Shown: positions 24,060 to 39,000, numbered from the stretch's first letter. The stretch: DNA of 64,000 nucleotides from Harmonia axyridis (GCF_914767665.1 NC_059508.1:4960001-5024000), one strand, 5' to 3'. The notes: generated by a model from the sequence alone, not told the origin. A program made the numbers and translations.

Positions 24060-27000
24060 CTGAAACGTTAAATATTTGTTAAAAATCGAACCATGTTATT
24101 TCGTTGTTTAATATACAGACCCATTGTGGCATTTCGTGGATGTCAGGTTTCCGATGATGATAATTGAGTACCACTACAGTTAGTACGACCGAGGAAGCTA
24201 CCATGAACATGATGCAATTGAAGTAGGTGCCTGTAACATCCGGCAAATAAGTTGAAGTAATGGAGTTTCGGAAAAACATGAACTACTGGAGACAAAGGGG
24301 ATACTACACATCTAAAATCTAAAGATTCGGACACATTTTCAGCTTGAGTAACACAGGCAAACGATATTCAATGGGAGAATTACTTTTACTATAGTAGTTC
24401 TTGAATAATTTCGTATGCCTATGCTACTCTATTCGTATGTACAAGTTGTAAAAGGCAATTGGAAACAAACACACCATCTTCAAAACCGCTAAAATACTCA
24501 CACCAAACACAAGTTGAAAACAAGTTATACAAAATGGGATCTACATACACAGTTATATACACAGACATCAGTAGTAGGTACATATAAATATAAGGATAGG
24601 GACTACAATCGTACCCTCCTCTCAAGAGTAAGTTATTTACAGGATAAGTAATCCGTCGAGGTAGCAACAAAGAAGACACAAGTAAATACCTTACTTGAAC
24701 CATTACAAGATTTTCACTTGAACTGTAGTCAAAAAATTAACAACGTTCGGTTTTGTCAATATAAACGGGAATCAGTGATTGAGCTGCATTCTACTTTGAT
24801 AGAGTTTCAAAGATAATTCAATATTGCAAACGTGCATAGAATGGGTAAATGAAAAATGAGATAAGTAAAATTCACCCAAATTAATTGTATAGCCTACGTT
24901 TAAGACTTTTTCCGATTATTCAGTTCAGAATATTGAATTGAAACTACCAATTGAACTTGAATTGCCGGTGGAGGTGCTATGTGAATAAGGATACTTAGTA
25001 TGGAATTCGTTTTATTCCCTGATTTTTATGGCATTTTATTGTCTCCACGACAATTTTAATTTGATTGGCAATTTTCATTAAATATTCTGAGACGTATAAG
25101 TGGAACACTGCTCCCAAAAATAGTATTAATTATCTATCTATTTAGTGTCATCTTATTTCCTTGCTGTTCATTCCTTCAGTACGTTCCGATAAGGTACCAA
25201 CGTCTATAAAAACACAATGAATAGGTACCAATTTGGTAGAGTAACTCACCCGAATATCCTATAAAGTAATAGCGATTCATAAATCTCAAATCCGACGTAA
25301 ACCATTTTCGAAATTTAATCAAGTAAAGATCGAGTGATTCAGTTTGAACTGTCTGAATGATAAAAGTGTTTCTTTGTTGCTATGCGATATGGTTGATAAT
25401 TGGTATTCATTAACATGGTCAGGTAAAGAAAAGGGTGAAAGCTATAGAATAGATGAGAAAGAAGATAAAAGCATATTGTTGGATGCAAGTGTATTAATCA
25501 GAGAATTGTTATATCTGATGTTTCGTTTGTGCATATTCTATTGAGTAAATACTGTTGATGCAGGTAGGCTTTAGGGCCAAATTGAAAAGACCGATCGTTT
25601 TTTTTTTATATTTCAATTTAGCTGAGCGATTTTGATCGAGGGGAATATTGCCTGCTGCCTGTTACAGGGCGACAAATTCCCCACGCGTTTACGATCGAAA
25701 TTTTCTCAAAAATTCTCATGACTTTCCATACATTGAGGTTTCTACACACTACATGAACGAGGAGGCAACGAGTTCTCATAGACATTGATAAAGAAAAAAA
25801 AAACGAATAAAAAAAAATCAGAACAATAGGATTCAAAAGTACAAACAATTAGGTAAATGAAACATTAACAACAAAACATACAGATTAAAATACTCCTAGT
25901 GGGACAGAGCCATTTGATACTTGGAGGTGAGAAGGTCATTAGCATGTAAGAGTGATCACGTTCGAGAACACTGAGACGCTGAGCTTGAGTACTTAGCAGT
26001 AAGAACTAGATTTGCAGGAAATTCCGTGCTGCGACTTCATGGCCTGAAACCCAACTCTAAGTCGAAGCCGGTGAAGGATGCATAAGTCTGTATTTCGTTA
26101 TGACTAGTTGAAGGAAGGTCATCAAGGGATAGAAAAGGTTCAGGAGGTTCGACTTGGTAGGTCATCTGTAATCATTATTCTAGTAGATTAGATTTTAGCC
26201 TCGGTAGTAGCCAACCATTCACCCGTCAGAAAATTAAGGAAGTGTTAGTGACTGTCATGACTGGGCGAAGTGATGGTACGTTCAAGTCGACGTTCTTTGA
26301 TTAGCATCACATGCAGAGCACTGTCAGACGTCGCCATGTAAATTAGGGTAACGTCGGACTGCCCTTGCCGTGTAGTATTAAAAGAAAAAAGCCGAGACTC
26401 TAACCTATCAGAGGAACAGCGTCTGACGTCTGGGTTATCACGTGCGCCACCAGCAGTGAGAAAACAGTCTGTGACAACAGGATTGTAACACCTGCAACAG
26501 ACAGTGCGTCACGCGGGCCGTCTGACCTGTAACCTGTGCCGAGACGTCGCCAAAACGACGTCACTGAGCTATCGTCACCTCTAAATATCGGAATAAAAAA
26601 ATTTGGCTAATTTGAGACCTTTGCTCCAAGTACCGGGCTCAATGATTGGTTCGAAGAGGAAATCTTTGCGGCATCTTCGGCCTTTAAACATTTCGTCTTC
26701 GATCGTGTCTCAGAACTAGATCAGATCAAAGAATTGGGCAAGTTGGTTTACTAACGAGAGCCATCAATTCAGCTCCTAGCTACCTCGCTTACAGTTCTTC
26801 AAATAGTTCGTTAGTTCGGGCAATCAATTCAGCTCTCAACTCCTTCGCATCCTAGTTATTTCGTTCGCGGACAAGTTTAGTAATGGTAAAAAATTCGTCC
26901 CTCTATAGAGCAATAAAATTTACTGTTTAAATTTGAACAATAACAAGGCTTAAAAATTTCTGCAAGGAAAATGATGGATTCATCAATAAAACTGGTCTAT

Positions 27001-30000
27001 TTCATTTATACAGTGTCTTTTCAAAGGTCAGACTTATTTTAGCAAGTGGTAAAACTCATAAAATAAACCTTTTCACCAAAAATCGCTTATATGAAATATG
27101 CAACATGAAGAGGTTAAAAAGTAATCCATAAATTAGAACGTTTGCTATTTCCACCAGAAAAGTAAACAAGTGTTTATATCGCGATGAACAAATTGAGGAA
27201 ATTGATAACTTCCAAATATAGGTTTGGCTTATTCGGGTTTGGATTCTAATTTTGTTTGTTTGTAATTCTAATTTGACGATCATTTCTGAAATCTTTCATT
27301 AGAATTAGTTGTACACCCAGACAGAAAAAAACTAATTTTTGAAAACGGTCGTCTGAAAAACTGAAAACAACGAATTCCAAAAACTCGCGAATGAAATTGA
27401 TCCACATTATTCACAGAAGTTGTTCAAAATTTTCACGGTTCGTTTGATATGCGCAGTACGCTTGGCTTAATAAGATGTTATTACAAGCGGCAACCGAAAA
27501 ACAGGAATAACTTCACCTCTGAAATTATTCCAAAACAGTTTCAATTCGATCTCTTAATTCCACAACAGTATCCACCTGCTCTTCACTAGATCGCAAAGAA
27601 AGAAATCAGATGGATTCAATTTTGAAAATAACAAATTTTGTATTGTATATCCAAAGTTACTTGGAGGAAGCCAAAATATTGCGATTATACAAGGGTTGTC
27701 TAAGTTTTCAGTAATTCCTTTGGGACCAGTGAATTCATTGCCTAACAATACTTTCAAATAAACCCCGGTATTTAGCGGATTGCGGAATCCACTTCAAAGT
27801 GACATCTGGCCAAGCGTATTTATGGACTAGTTCAAGTGACTTTGCATATACTATACGTGAATATGGACGTTTTCTCACAGTATATCTTACTGAGAATATT
27901 AAGCTCGATTCAGTAGAATTTTGCTTGGTACCACTAAAAACCAGAATCATGTGGAAAATTCAACATTGTAATTGTAATATAAACATGCGGTATCTTGAAA
28001 GAAACAAGCCACATGTTGCGTGCACACCGTTCGATGTTGATCTATGTTCATTGTGTATCTCTAGAAATATCTGTGATTTTTGGTGAAATGATTTAACTTG
28101 TTTACCGTCCTTCAAATGAAATGACTCACCTCTGAAAATACCCTGTATATAGTCACTTCTGTAATGACCGATGAATCATGCTATGAAAGTCAAAATGAAA
28201 ACAAAAATTTGGATTATTTGCCTCACCTGTTGCGAATTACTGAACTCAAATTTGTCATAGTTCAAGTATGTACCTGATGACTAAATATGTTCTTATTAAC
28301 TCTCTCCTTAATAAACGTTTCACTTATTCACCGATTTCACTGATAGCCAAAAACAGTAACAGAAGGAGCTGGCGAGCTGAGTGAACTAACGAACCAACAG
28401 AACAAGGGAAATATCAACGTTATCGGAAAAGACCAAGGTTGAAAGTTTTCAATTTACGCGCGTACTCAACAATCACATATACACAAACGAAACAACATTA
28501 TGTCATCAGAGCCAGCACAGGCAGGTCAGACAAGAAACGTTTGGTACCTAACAAAGGAATGGCGTCAGATACTTGAGGCAAGGTTTCTGCCACAAGGTTC
28601 AGGAACACAGTCAATGAGAGCAATATGGTCACTCCTGCAACAGAACATAGCTTGAATACGGCTGGATTAACGGTAGCGTTTGGCTAAGACCAAAAGTCAG
28701 TCGAGTCCTCGTCTAGTCTACACACCTCACGTCCCTTCGAGGTGTTCCAATTCACTTACCTTCTCAAGGATAATAAGGTTGCTACAAGTAAATTTTATGT
28801 AAGTAATGAAAAACGATTTTGTGACATAAACGGGACTGGTTATAGTGACAACATGCTGAAATAAATTATGGAAATTTGGTGAACGCCCTCCAAGTATCAA
28901 CCGGCATCCCTTCTTAGGGAACATTAGGGCGTCAAACACACGATGCTCCCAGCATACCTATCAACGGGACTGCATCTGAAGTAGTTGGTATCTTTTCAGC
29001 TACTAGGTTGAGAAATACAGTCAATGAAAGAAGTATGGTGACACCTGAAACGAAGATTTTCAATTTTGAAAGTGTTAGTGGGGTCTGTCGACAGCTTTTC
29101 GAGCACGATGCGAATTTTTCTTTCATCAAAACTTTTCCTGGAATGTACAATCATCGACATGCGAATTTTTGGAGGTAACGTAAGTGAACGTAACGTGGTC
29201 GTAAGTGCTTTAGCACCTTGTTGCCGTGTAGAGGATTACCACTCATAATAATACCAGAAATACATAAATGCAAAAACACAGGAAGACACACATTCAATGT
29301 ACCTAGAGTTAACTTCTCGCCAGAGTCAGGAGGTAATGTGAATCCAAGTAAAGCCATCGAAGAGATCAGTACGCAAGGAACTATAAGGTTGAAGAAGTAG
29401 TACAAGGTGCGCCGGCGTATTTGAATGGTGAAGGTCACATCCACATACGGCTCAGGACAGCATTGGTACACGATGGTATTCTTCTTTCCAGGCATCCCTA
29501 GAATTAAATGTGATCGCCTAAATTTTTGTGCCATTCGGAAAAAGGTGTACCTACCGATGAGATACCATTCACCATTAGTTATGAAGTCCGATAGGTCACC
29601 ACCGTCTTCCGAATTGAGCACCAAATCAAGCTGCATAAAACTCAAACATGTAATGGGTGCCAAAATGTTCAAACTTCTATTGAGGAATTGAATTCAATAA
29701 CTCGGGAGTGTCCACTAATGTATCGTGTTTTGAACTACTTCATCACTAACAAGCTGTATCAAGCCTTTCATGCAAGAGCTCAACGATGTAAATTTGAGAA
29801 AGGAGATACCAAAAGTTATTCTTTTATCTACTTTGGCTCACCGGCTCGTGTTTTTGAACATGGAAGTGTGGAGGTAATATACAGGTATCAATGCACTAAG
29901 AATACTGTTTTTTAGAAAGATTTTCGTAAGATGAATCTCCGAAAGAAAAATTAGACCTATGTCCTAAATGAGTAACAAGATCGTATATCGTTAAAAATAC

Positions 30001-33000
30001 ATGCTGATTGACAGTACGTGAAAAGATCGTTTTGAAATATTCACTTTTTCTCAATCATGCATATTCAACATGCATAATGATAATCGAAATATATCCTTTG
30101 ACCTGAACAAAGGACATCGAGAAAAAGTCCAACGATTATGATATTCCTTAGTACTGGAACATATAAAGAATTGAAGTATTTACCAACCACATTTCATTAA
30201 ATAGGAAATGATACACTAAAATTACCATTTGTTAGATGAATAATGATTCCTTTAAGCAACTGTGATTTTGTAAGCCGTAAGCATTGGTGTCGGAACTCTG
30301 GTATAAAGCAATTTTAATGTATCATTAAACAATGTTCGTAGATTTCATGGTCCGATTTGTTGATATGTTTGCACATCCCTTCCATAAGCTAACCACCTAA
30401 TATATCTGCTGAAAACTTTACAAAATCGGGATAGATAACAACGGGATATTTGTTTTCGTTGATGATCTGAAAATAAAGGAGTAAACTGGGAATTTCCGAG
30501 AGGAGATCTATGGGAGAATTGAAAGGAATGTAAGTAAAGTTAACAGCAGATACATTACCACCATTATGCTCCATGCAAAATAGTAAATCTAAACGATACA
30601 GTCACATGGTTCCCTAGTGAAATATGACCGGTGATGCCGTGTTCGTGAGAGAAACGCGAAATTAGAGCAGATAAACGATTGCAAGGGCTATTTTTTAACC
30701 CTAAGCTTTCTCTAACATTTATAACGGAAAACCTAGCAACTATTCGTGCACTAGGTCTAAATATTTCGTAGCGGCAAACACTAGAACTATTTGTGTTATA
30801 ACGGCTGGATATATCTTTTTGGTAATGTTTATTCTTATTGTTACTCTTCATCAGTTTTATAGATTAGTTTTCAAGTGTGATTAATGAGTTTAGGAATGAG
30901 GTTTCAGAATGAGGATTGCTGAAGAAACAAATCGCCAGCGATTTTATACAGAAAATTGGGGGAAATTAGTTATTAATTTCAGCTGTTTCCAACCGTCAAG
31001 TGGAAAATCCTAGAAATATATCATTCTGAAAAGATCTGTTGGGAACATTTCTAGTGAATAATCGTGTCGTGAAACGCCCTTTAGGGAGATAAGATAAGTC
31101 GAATTCATAACTCATCATTAACCCGTTCACGAATCAGATCGGGAATCCCGAATTCGAATTTGCAAAATTGGAAAGAATGATCGTTGTTGGAAGTACGCCA
31201 AGAGGTTAAATGAAAGCCCCACTATGCGGCGAGTTCACGTTGAAAGCACGTGGAATGAAGCAACAAGTAGCAAAACATTGCGATCTATATATAAACCTCT
31301 CTCGTCGTAGTTGGAAAAGCGGTGGAAACCCATAGTTTCGTAACGTGCTTTCATCTCGCGCGATATAAAGGATTCGATTATTTGAAGAATTTTAAAAAGG
31401 CTATTTGACAGAATGTAAATAAATATTTTTTTCTTTTTATTGACATTCTCACAGTATGTATAAATTGGGATAACTCACGATGACGTGAATTTGAGGTGAA
31501 CGCTCCTTTGCGTTTAGTATTTTCGTGCGAATTTCGAAATTTTCTACTATGGAGCTATTTCGAGATTTTAAACAGATTAATTTCTTTATAAAAAAGGCAT
31601 TCAAAACAAAATTGACTTATAACCTCAACTGGTACCTAACCTTCAGAACGAACTACTTTCGATTAATAATGTCTTTGAGTTTTACTCATTTAATTGCTAC
31701 ATAGGCGTACAACTTTGATTCCGCCGTTTTTTCCGAAATTCAAGGCTTCATTGTAAAGAACTGGTTATACATTTATTATTCAAAGTATTGTCCAAAACTG
31801 GTCATCTTTCGAAGCGATCCACGAATCGATACAATTTTTTACTTCTTCATAAGACAGGGGTAGGACTTCCCATGTCAACGTTTCCAAGAAGGACTAGACC
31901 ACTTTCGTAACATGGGGTCAAGAATTGTCATGCTGTAAAATCACTTTATCATGTCTCTCGTTGTATTGCGGCCGTTTATCTTTCAATACTAGGCTCAAAC
32001 GCATCAATTGCGTTCGATAACGATAGCCTGTGATTGTTTCAGTCGGTTTTAACAACACATAATGCACTACGTCTACCTGGTCTCACCGAATACTGAGCAT
32101 GACCTTGGAATCGTGAATATTCGGTTTCGCCGTCGACAGGGAAGCATGGCTGGGATATTCCCACGATTTTCTGCGCTTGGGATTATCGTAATGACCCCTT
32201 TTTCCTTTCCAGTCACAATGCGATGAAGAAATCCCTTTCGTCTTTGCCTTGCAAGCAGATGTTCACAAGCAAAGAAACGTCGTTCAACTCGTACGGCTCC
32301 CAGTTTCCTCGTTTCTGAATCATTTCCATGACTCTCAGGAGTTTTGAAATGTCTCCCAATGATCCTGCCAATTCTTGTAGCGTTTGACATGAGTCTTGAT
32401 CGAGTAATGCCTCCAATTCTGCATCTTCGAAAACCTTCTCTTTCCACCGCAATGCTGGTCTTCGACGTCAAAATCACCGTTCTTGAAGCGTTGAAACCAC
32501 TCTCGGCACGTTCTTTCACTAATAGCGGTCTCTTCAAAGGTATTTGAGAGCATTTAAAGAGCCTCAGCCGCAGATCTCTTCATTTTGAAGTAAAAAATTA
32601 AAACCTCCCGAGAATTTGGCTCGTAAGTTGACATGTTTAATCGAGAATAATTTCATGATGCAGACACAAATCGACCAAAATTTCGATGGCGTTATGTTTA
32701 CAAATACCAATGCTTTTTGTATGGACTCTACGATCTATTCATTTCGACTACCACTTACCGCCATAGTCATCTATTGCAAAACGGAGGAAGCAAAGTTGTA
32801 CACCTAATATATAAATCTTTTTTTGTGCTCCATCAACATCACTTAATAATTTGAAAGGGTTTCAAAAATTTGCCAAATAGCCTATTATCGGAAATGTATC
32901 TCCGTGAAAACTGAAGCGAATCACTTCAATATTCAAAGTAAATGGGACTGAGAGAAGAATTATTTTCTTTACTTAGTTTGATAGATGATGCAAAGCTGCT

Positions 33001-36000
33001 TTGAAAAGAAAATACTCTCCGGAAACTAGTTAGCAATTCACTTGAACTTTTTACTTTCTTAAAATGCTTCGAAGGTCATTCATAACCTTGATAGGGTTTA
33101 TACAGTTTGAACGAAATGACGAGGATGCTTCATTTAAACTATTGTAATATAACAAAATATACGGATATTACTCTAACTGGGATTTTGCCATATTTTTCTT
33201 CAAAGGTGCAGAAATTGATTATGAGAATGCTTGTTTATGGATCTAGTTCTGTCACGAAATTTATTTTCATGGACAAATTGGATAGCAATTCAAAGCCTGT
33301 ACCCTAAATGGAACAAATTTTGATTTCTGGTTACAAATTGGCGAAGGCGCAGGTTATACTATTGTTATGAATGTATATTTATTATTTATAAGTCCTTCGT
33401 GCGTGTTTTTTATATTTTGATAATTCGAAAGACTCAACTGAATTATACAATAGACAGATTTTGTTGCAAAAATGATCTATCACACCCATTTCGATTACAC
33501 GAGTGAGATTCCTGCTTAGACAGCAAACGCGGTGAAAAAAGTAAATTTTGGTAGGAAGAGTAAATTCTATATAGAAGGGTGGCCACTTAAGTTTTGAGAT
33601 AATAAAAATGAATATTCGAATTCGATAATGAATTTATTATTTTCCAAAATATTCTCCATGAGGAATAATACGCTTTTGAACCAATTTTCAAAGTTTTTCT
33701 TCATTCTGATTGAACTAAACCTAAAACTGTCCTTCAGTGTAATTAAAGTGACAAGGAAATTCGGCGTTCGGAATGAAGTTCTTGTATTGTCTCCAACAAA
33801 AGTGTAATCTTCGATCCTTCAGAGAAAGTTCTAGGTTTCAATCTTCCTAGGAAAATTTGGTGTATTTCAGACTTTGGACTGGTCATGGTCGTTGTAATAG
33901 CCCACTATGTGAGTGTGGTTTAGAAGAAACCATTGACCACTTGGTGAATACTTGTCCAATTTATGAATTTCATGGTAATACTGAGATTACATCTACACAT
34001 ACTTTGTTGTTTGAAGTTGATAATTTTTTGTATTGTTCTATCTCGAAGGAATATATGTATAGATATCTTTTGAAGCATCGCGAATTTTTTCAACATTTCA
34101 TAATACCAATCGATAGGAGCTTTATTAGGGAGATTATCAAATTTCAATGCGAACAAATCTTTTTGATGACCAAATGCAATATTGAAACAATGCAAGTGGA
34201 ACTATTACACAATCATGCCTCAATCTCGCAATATCTAGTATGATGATCAGTTTGCTGACAGAATCAATGTTTTCCAGGACAGTAACCCCTTTTGGATGAC
34301 CTCCACAAGATTTGTCCTGTAACGAAGTGCGATCCAATTATGGGAATCAGCGAAGCATAATGTGGCTCTGGATGATGCTTCATTATCAAAAGCCAAAGCA
34401 AGTTGATTGACTCTATTATTTGTTTAATCCATGACTATTGCCTTTAATATGCCAACATTCATAATAATTATGTGAAATTTTGTAAATTCGAACTATATCT
34501 CAAGATTCACGTAGCCACCCTTGTAGACATGATACTGAGTCATCTCTTACTAACTCTCTCGGTATACCGTCAGTTAAAGGTATCATTGCTATTCGTATCA
34601 TGGTACAGTGTACCAACTTGTCTTATTATTTCTGGACAGAAGAAAAAAGTTCAAACGAATTGTGTTAGTGGTCCGTTGAAAAGGAAAAAGGCGCAATCTT
34701 AAGGTTGTGATGAAGCCTCGAGATGTCGGTGCAGTGTTAGCGTGTGGTGTTGTAGCAACAAAAAAAGAATTAACATGTATGTATACAAAATAGCAATACC
34801 TGGTTACCGTCATGGGTCCAGCTACCAAACTTCATGTCACAGTGTTGATCATCAAATGGGAACCACGTAATGTCTATCTTGCATGTGCTCTTGAAGATAC
34901 CCGGAGGGACGTACAAGCAGTTGCCGTTATGTTTGACCACAATGTTTGTTTGGTATGTCCCATCGAAACCCTCATCAGCACTTCATAACAATAAAAGCGT
35001 TAAGATTGGGCCTCAAATTTGGTTTCGTAAAGAGGGAGAAACTATGTATTTGAAACATAATTTCTTCAGTGGAGCTTTACGCCTATTAGTTCTCGAGTTG
35101 AAATGTCTTTGAGACCTTTCAGAAGATTAGAGCTAGTTTGAAGTGTACTTCAAAATTCAGTTTCAAGATCTTAGAGGCGTATTTTTCGAGTGGAAATGGA
35201 ACGTTCTAGTCCATGAACTAAGTGTTGCAAACTCTGCGGTACCGATCTTCAGAGTGCTCAAATTTCCAGATTTTATTTTATTCTTAGATCATTCTGTTTT
35301 TAAGGTATTAAGATCATATACTAACTGACAAAGAAACTGCAACACCCAAAAGAAGCTGTTCAAATTAATTTTTTTTGTAAAACATAGATAGAATAGCAAG
35401 GAGTAAATGATTGAATTTGGAGAAACAAATCGTGAAGGTTTTTCATGTAAACAATTTTTGTTACTTGAATATTGTAGTCGTTTTTTAAATTTTACAACAA
35501 AACAGCTGTTCGAGAAGATGCAAAGTCGATGTTTAGTTGTTAAAATGCCTAGAGCACGTGTACGCCAGCTGAGTGAATTTGAAAGAGGTCGAATTATTGG
35601 TCTACGGAAGGCGAGGTTGTTATTTCGAGAAATCGCTAACCGTACGAACAGAAATCTAACTACTATTATTAGATGTTGTCAAGCGTGGTTGATAATGCCC
35701 AAAATCTAAGAAGAGCAGGCACCGGACGTCGCAGGGACACAAATGAAGTTCAAGATCGACGTCTAAGACTTTTGGCCGTTAGAGACCGATTTGCTATAAC
35801 TCAATCTTTGGCTGATTAGTGGTTAGGAGAACAAGACCATCCTGTAACTGTCCGAACGGTTTATCGCCAGATAAGGTCTTTTGGACTGCAGCATTATCGC
35901 CTCCATCTGACGGTTGAGCATCCTTGGCAACGCTTACAGTGGTGCCGAGAACGTCAACATTGGAATGTGGAATGGCATCAGATCGTCTTTTCTGATGAAT

Positions 36001-39000
36001 CTCGATTCTCTTTGGGTGCATATGATGGCCGAAGAAGGGTTAGACGACGTTGGGGAGAAAGACGTGAAACTCAGTTTGATGTTGAGCGTCATGTACACCG
36101 GACAGTACGCGTTATGGTATGGGGTGCTATTGCACATGCAAGTAGGTCACCTTCAGTCATTATTCGAGGTAACATGACAGCGCTGCGTTACCTTCAAGAA
36201 ATAGTGGAGCCATATGTTCTCCCTTACGGTAACAGGCTCGAGAATCTAATATTTTAGCAAGATAATGCCCGAACTCATGTTGCCAGAGTTAGTTTAAACT
36301 TTTTCGAAGCGACCCATGTGAATCTTTTGCCATGGTCGCCAAGATTCCCCGATATTTCGCCCATAGAGCATGTTTGGGACATCATGGGTAGAAGACTCGG
36401 AAATTTACCCCAGCCCCCACGCACTTTGGCGGCTCTGAGACATAAAGAACTTGGGATAGTATCCCTCAAAAAGAAATAGACCATCTTATTGCATCAATGC
36501 CGAGACGTGTTGAGGAATGTATAGATAGTCGCGGTGGACAAACACAATATTAACAAATTTATTAAAAAAATTGTAAACCCTTCGTTTTTTCCCCAAATTT
36601 CAATCATTTACTCCTTGCTTTACTATCTATGTTTTACCGATAAAAATTAAAACAGCTCTTTCTGGGTATTGCAGTTTCTTTGTCAGTTAATATATTTGAA
36701 ACATCAGCATGCCGACTGATTGTGAGAATCTACAAGAAGATATTTTTCAGGGATCAAACCATCCCTTTTCACCTCATATACTTTTGGCGAGACATTCTCA
36801 GCCATTTTTGCCCCCTCTCTCAGAGGACAACTGATGGAATCATCAGTACGGCAACTGAGTGATTCCTGCCATACACACCTTCCACCTTCATGATGGCTTC
36901 CGAGTAATGCATAGACTTTGACGCCATCTCTCGGACTAGAAAAGAGCCACTTACAGACTTTTTTTAACGGATTCTGAGATATAACATGAATTTTTCGTTT
37001 TATTTATACACTTCTTCGAATCTTGAAATTATTATCGAGAACAAGGATTATTTTCCATTTTCCAATATAGAAGAATACACGATGGGACATCTAGCAACTT
37101 TCAAATATCAAAGCTTCAATACGAATCCAAGCCTAAAAACGTGAATATCAGCCAGAGTTTGATTATTATATTTTTCATTGTTTCGTTGAAAAATTCAAAT
37201 GATCCTAGAAAATTATATCAAATAATAATAATTTTCCAAATAGACGAATAAGTTCATAAATAGAACCAATAATTCATTTCATATGTTAGAATCCACCAGT
37301 GGCTTACAAAAAAAAAGGAGTATGAGGAGAAAAGGGCTATATTTCCATATAGACTTTTTACAATAACTCCGCATGCAATCCTGAAAATACAAACTACTCT
37401 CCAAGTCTTAATTAAAAACTGAAAGAACTTTAAGAAAAAAATAAAATGTTTTGAAAATGTAACACTCTGTAGATCGGTTACGAGGATTTTGCGGACACAT
37501 GTTTCGACCTGAAAAATACGATCCTGACATTTTGATTCTGAATTTTAAAACACCTTGTATATCTTTGACTAACATGAATATGTTGCATCGTAATCTATTT
37601 ATTTTTTGAATACTTTTGTGCTGGTATAGAGGAGTCTTCAGGGACTTTCCAACTCAATAAGAGTCGATTTTTGAATCTGATCCTAACCCACTAGTCGTCT
37701 ATATGAAATATATTGATTTTTTTTCTGTTAGTATCAGTTTTGGTTACCGACTCCAAAGAATTGGAAGACTATGTGGAGAACAGCAACGACTAGCTGACCA
37801 TGTACTTCCCAATGGGATTACTATTACCCTTCATGTGTATTTCATTTTCCACGTTATACAGAAAAAAATTACGTTTTCTTGTTATAAGTGGAAACATTGA
37901 GTATAAATATCATAAACATGTAGTGGTTAGTAGATTTCCATTTATCAGAGTAGGAAATGATGAAATAGACAGAAACAATCATTCAGAATGAAGTGTTCAA
38001 AATTCTTTGTCAAGTGAAAGAATCTCGAGAACTATCGCATTGATACAAATCCTAAAACAGAACAGGCCTATCAATTTTAGATATTGAGTTATAATCGAAA
38101 GCTTTTTTGGAGAAATTTTTTTGAAAAACAATACGAATTGGTTATGATTGAACTTATTGACCCCGCCATTTCGAAAGTTTGATTTTTGATTGGTCAAATG
38201 TGAGTAATAAGTCGTTAATTTCAATTATAACTTAAAATGTATTTTTTTTCATAATTGAATAAGTAAGCTTCTGGCTCAGATAGTTTTCGAGAAACCACTA
38301 GGTAAACAATTTTGTCCAACTAAATAGAAACAACCATCATGATAATTGGACACAAAACTTCCACATATGAACAGATTATTTATGTTTTGTAGTGTATCAT
38401 TTATAAAGGACGTCTTTCTGCCATAAACATCAAGACATCCAAGAAATTCGTTTCGAGATGTTAATGAAACAAATTAATTTAATTATTCAACTAAACTGCC
38501 ACTGAACATGTTACCTGTTATACATGAGAACATCGGGTTTCCAAAGTTTGTTGGGAGTTATTCTCAAATCTTTAACACCTCCATATTCAGATTCATTCCA
38601 ACGCAGATTGTAGTCGTTCCATTCCTAAACAAAATTCTTGATCATTTGGGAGTTATCTTAATAGATCAGGTTGAATACAACAATCATTCAGCTTATGTGA
38701 TATTTAAAAGCTTTCAGGTGCTCTTTCGAAGAAAATATTACAACAGCCAGTAGAAATTTTCACGAATACAAGAATAATTTGTTAATGGATTTTCCATACT
38801 ATTCAATACTTTCTTTCCCTTGACTAACATCGAATATTCTGGTTGGCTCTTGTATTCTCTCGAATTGAACATAAAACATGCGTCAATAATACATTTTCAT
38901 TCCATTATAGCATGCTACGTTTACCGCTGAGGAATAGTCAGTCTATAGATCAAAAACAAAAAAAAATATCCAGAATTCGAAAACTCTCAAACGCTCACAA

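Noticed and set aside
29688..29915. + strand ORF opposite the receptor exons as a gene
   Set aside because: It and its neighbours are antisense reading frames or intron DNA without family signals.
30389..30851. - strand ORFs between receptor exons 5 and 6 as an extra exon
   Set aside because: The receptor frame is complete without them and they show no channel-like sequence.
36700..36960. GC-richer block as a SINE or exon
   Set aside because: No promoter boxes, no tail and no coding frame could be supported.
37703..37991. + strand ORF with 'LCGEQQRLADHVLPNG' as a possible exon
   Set aside because: No splice context, no recognisable family, and it lies in the receptor intron on the opposite strand.
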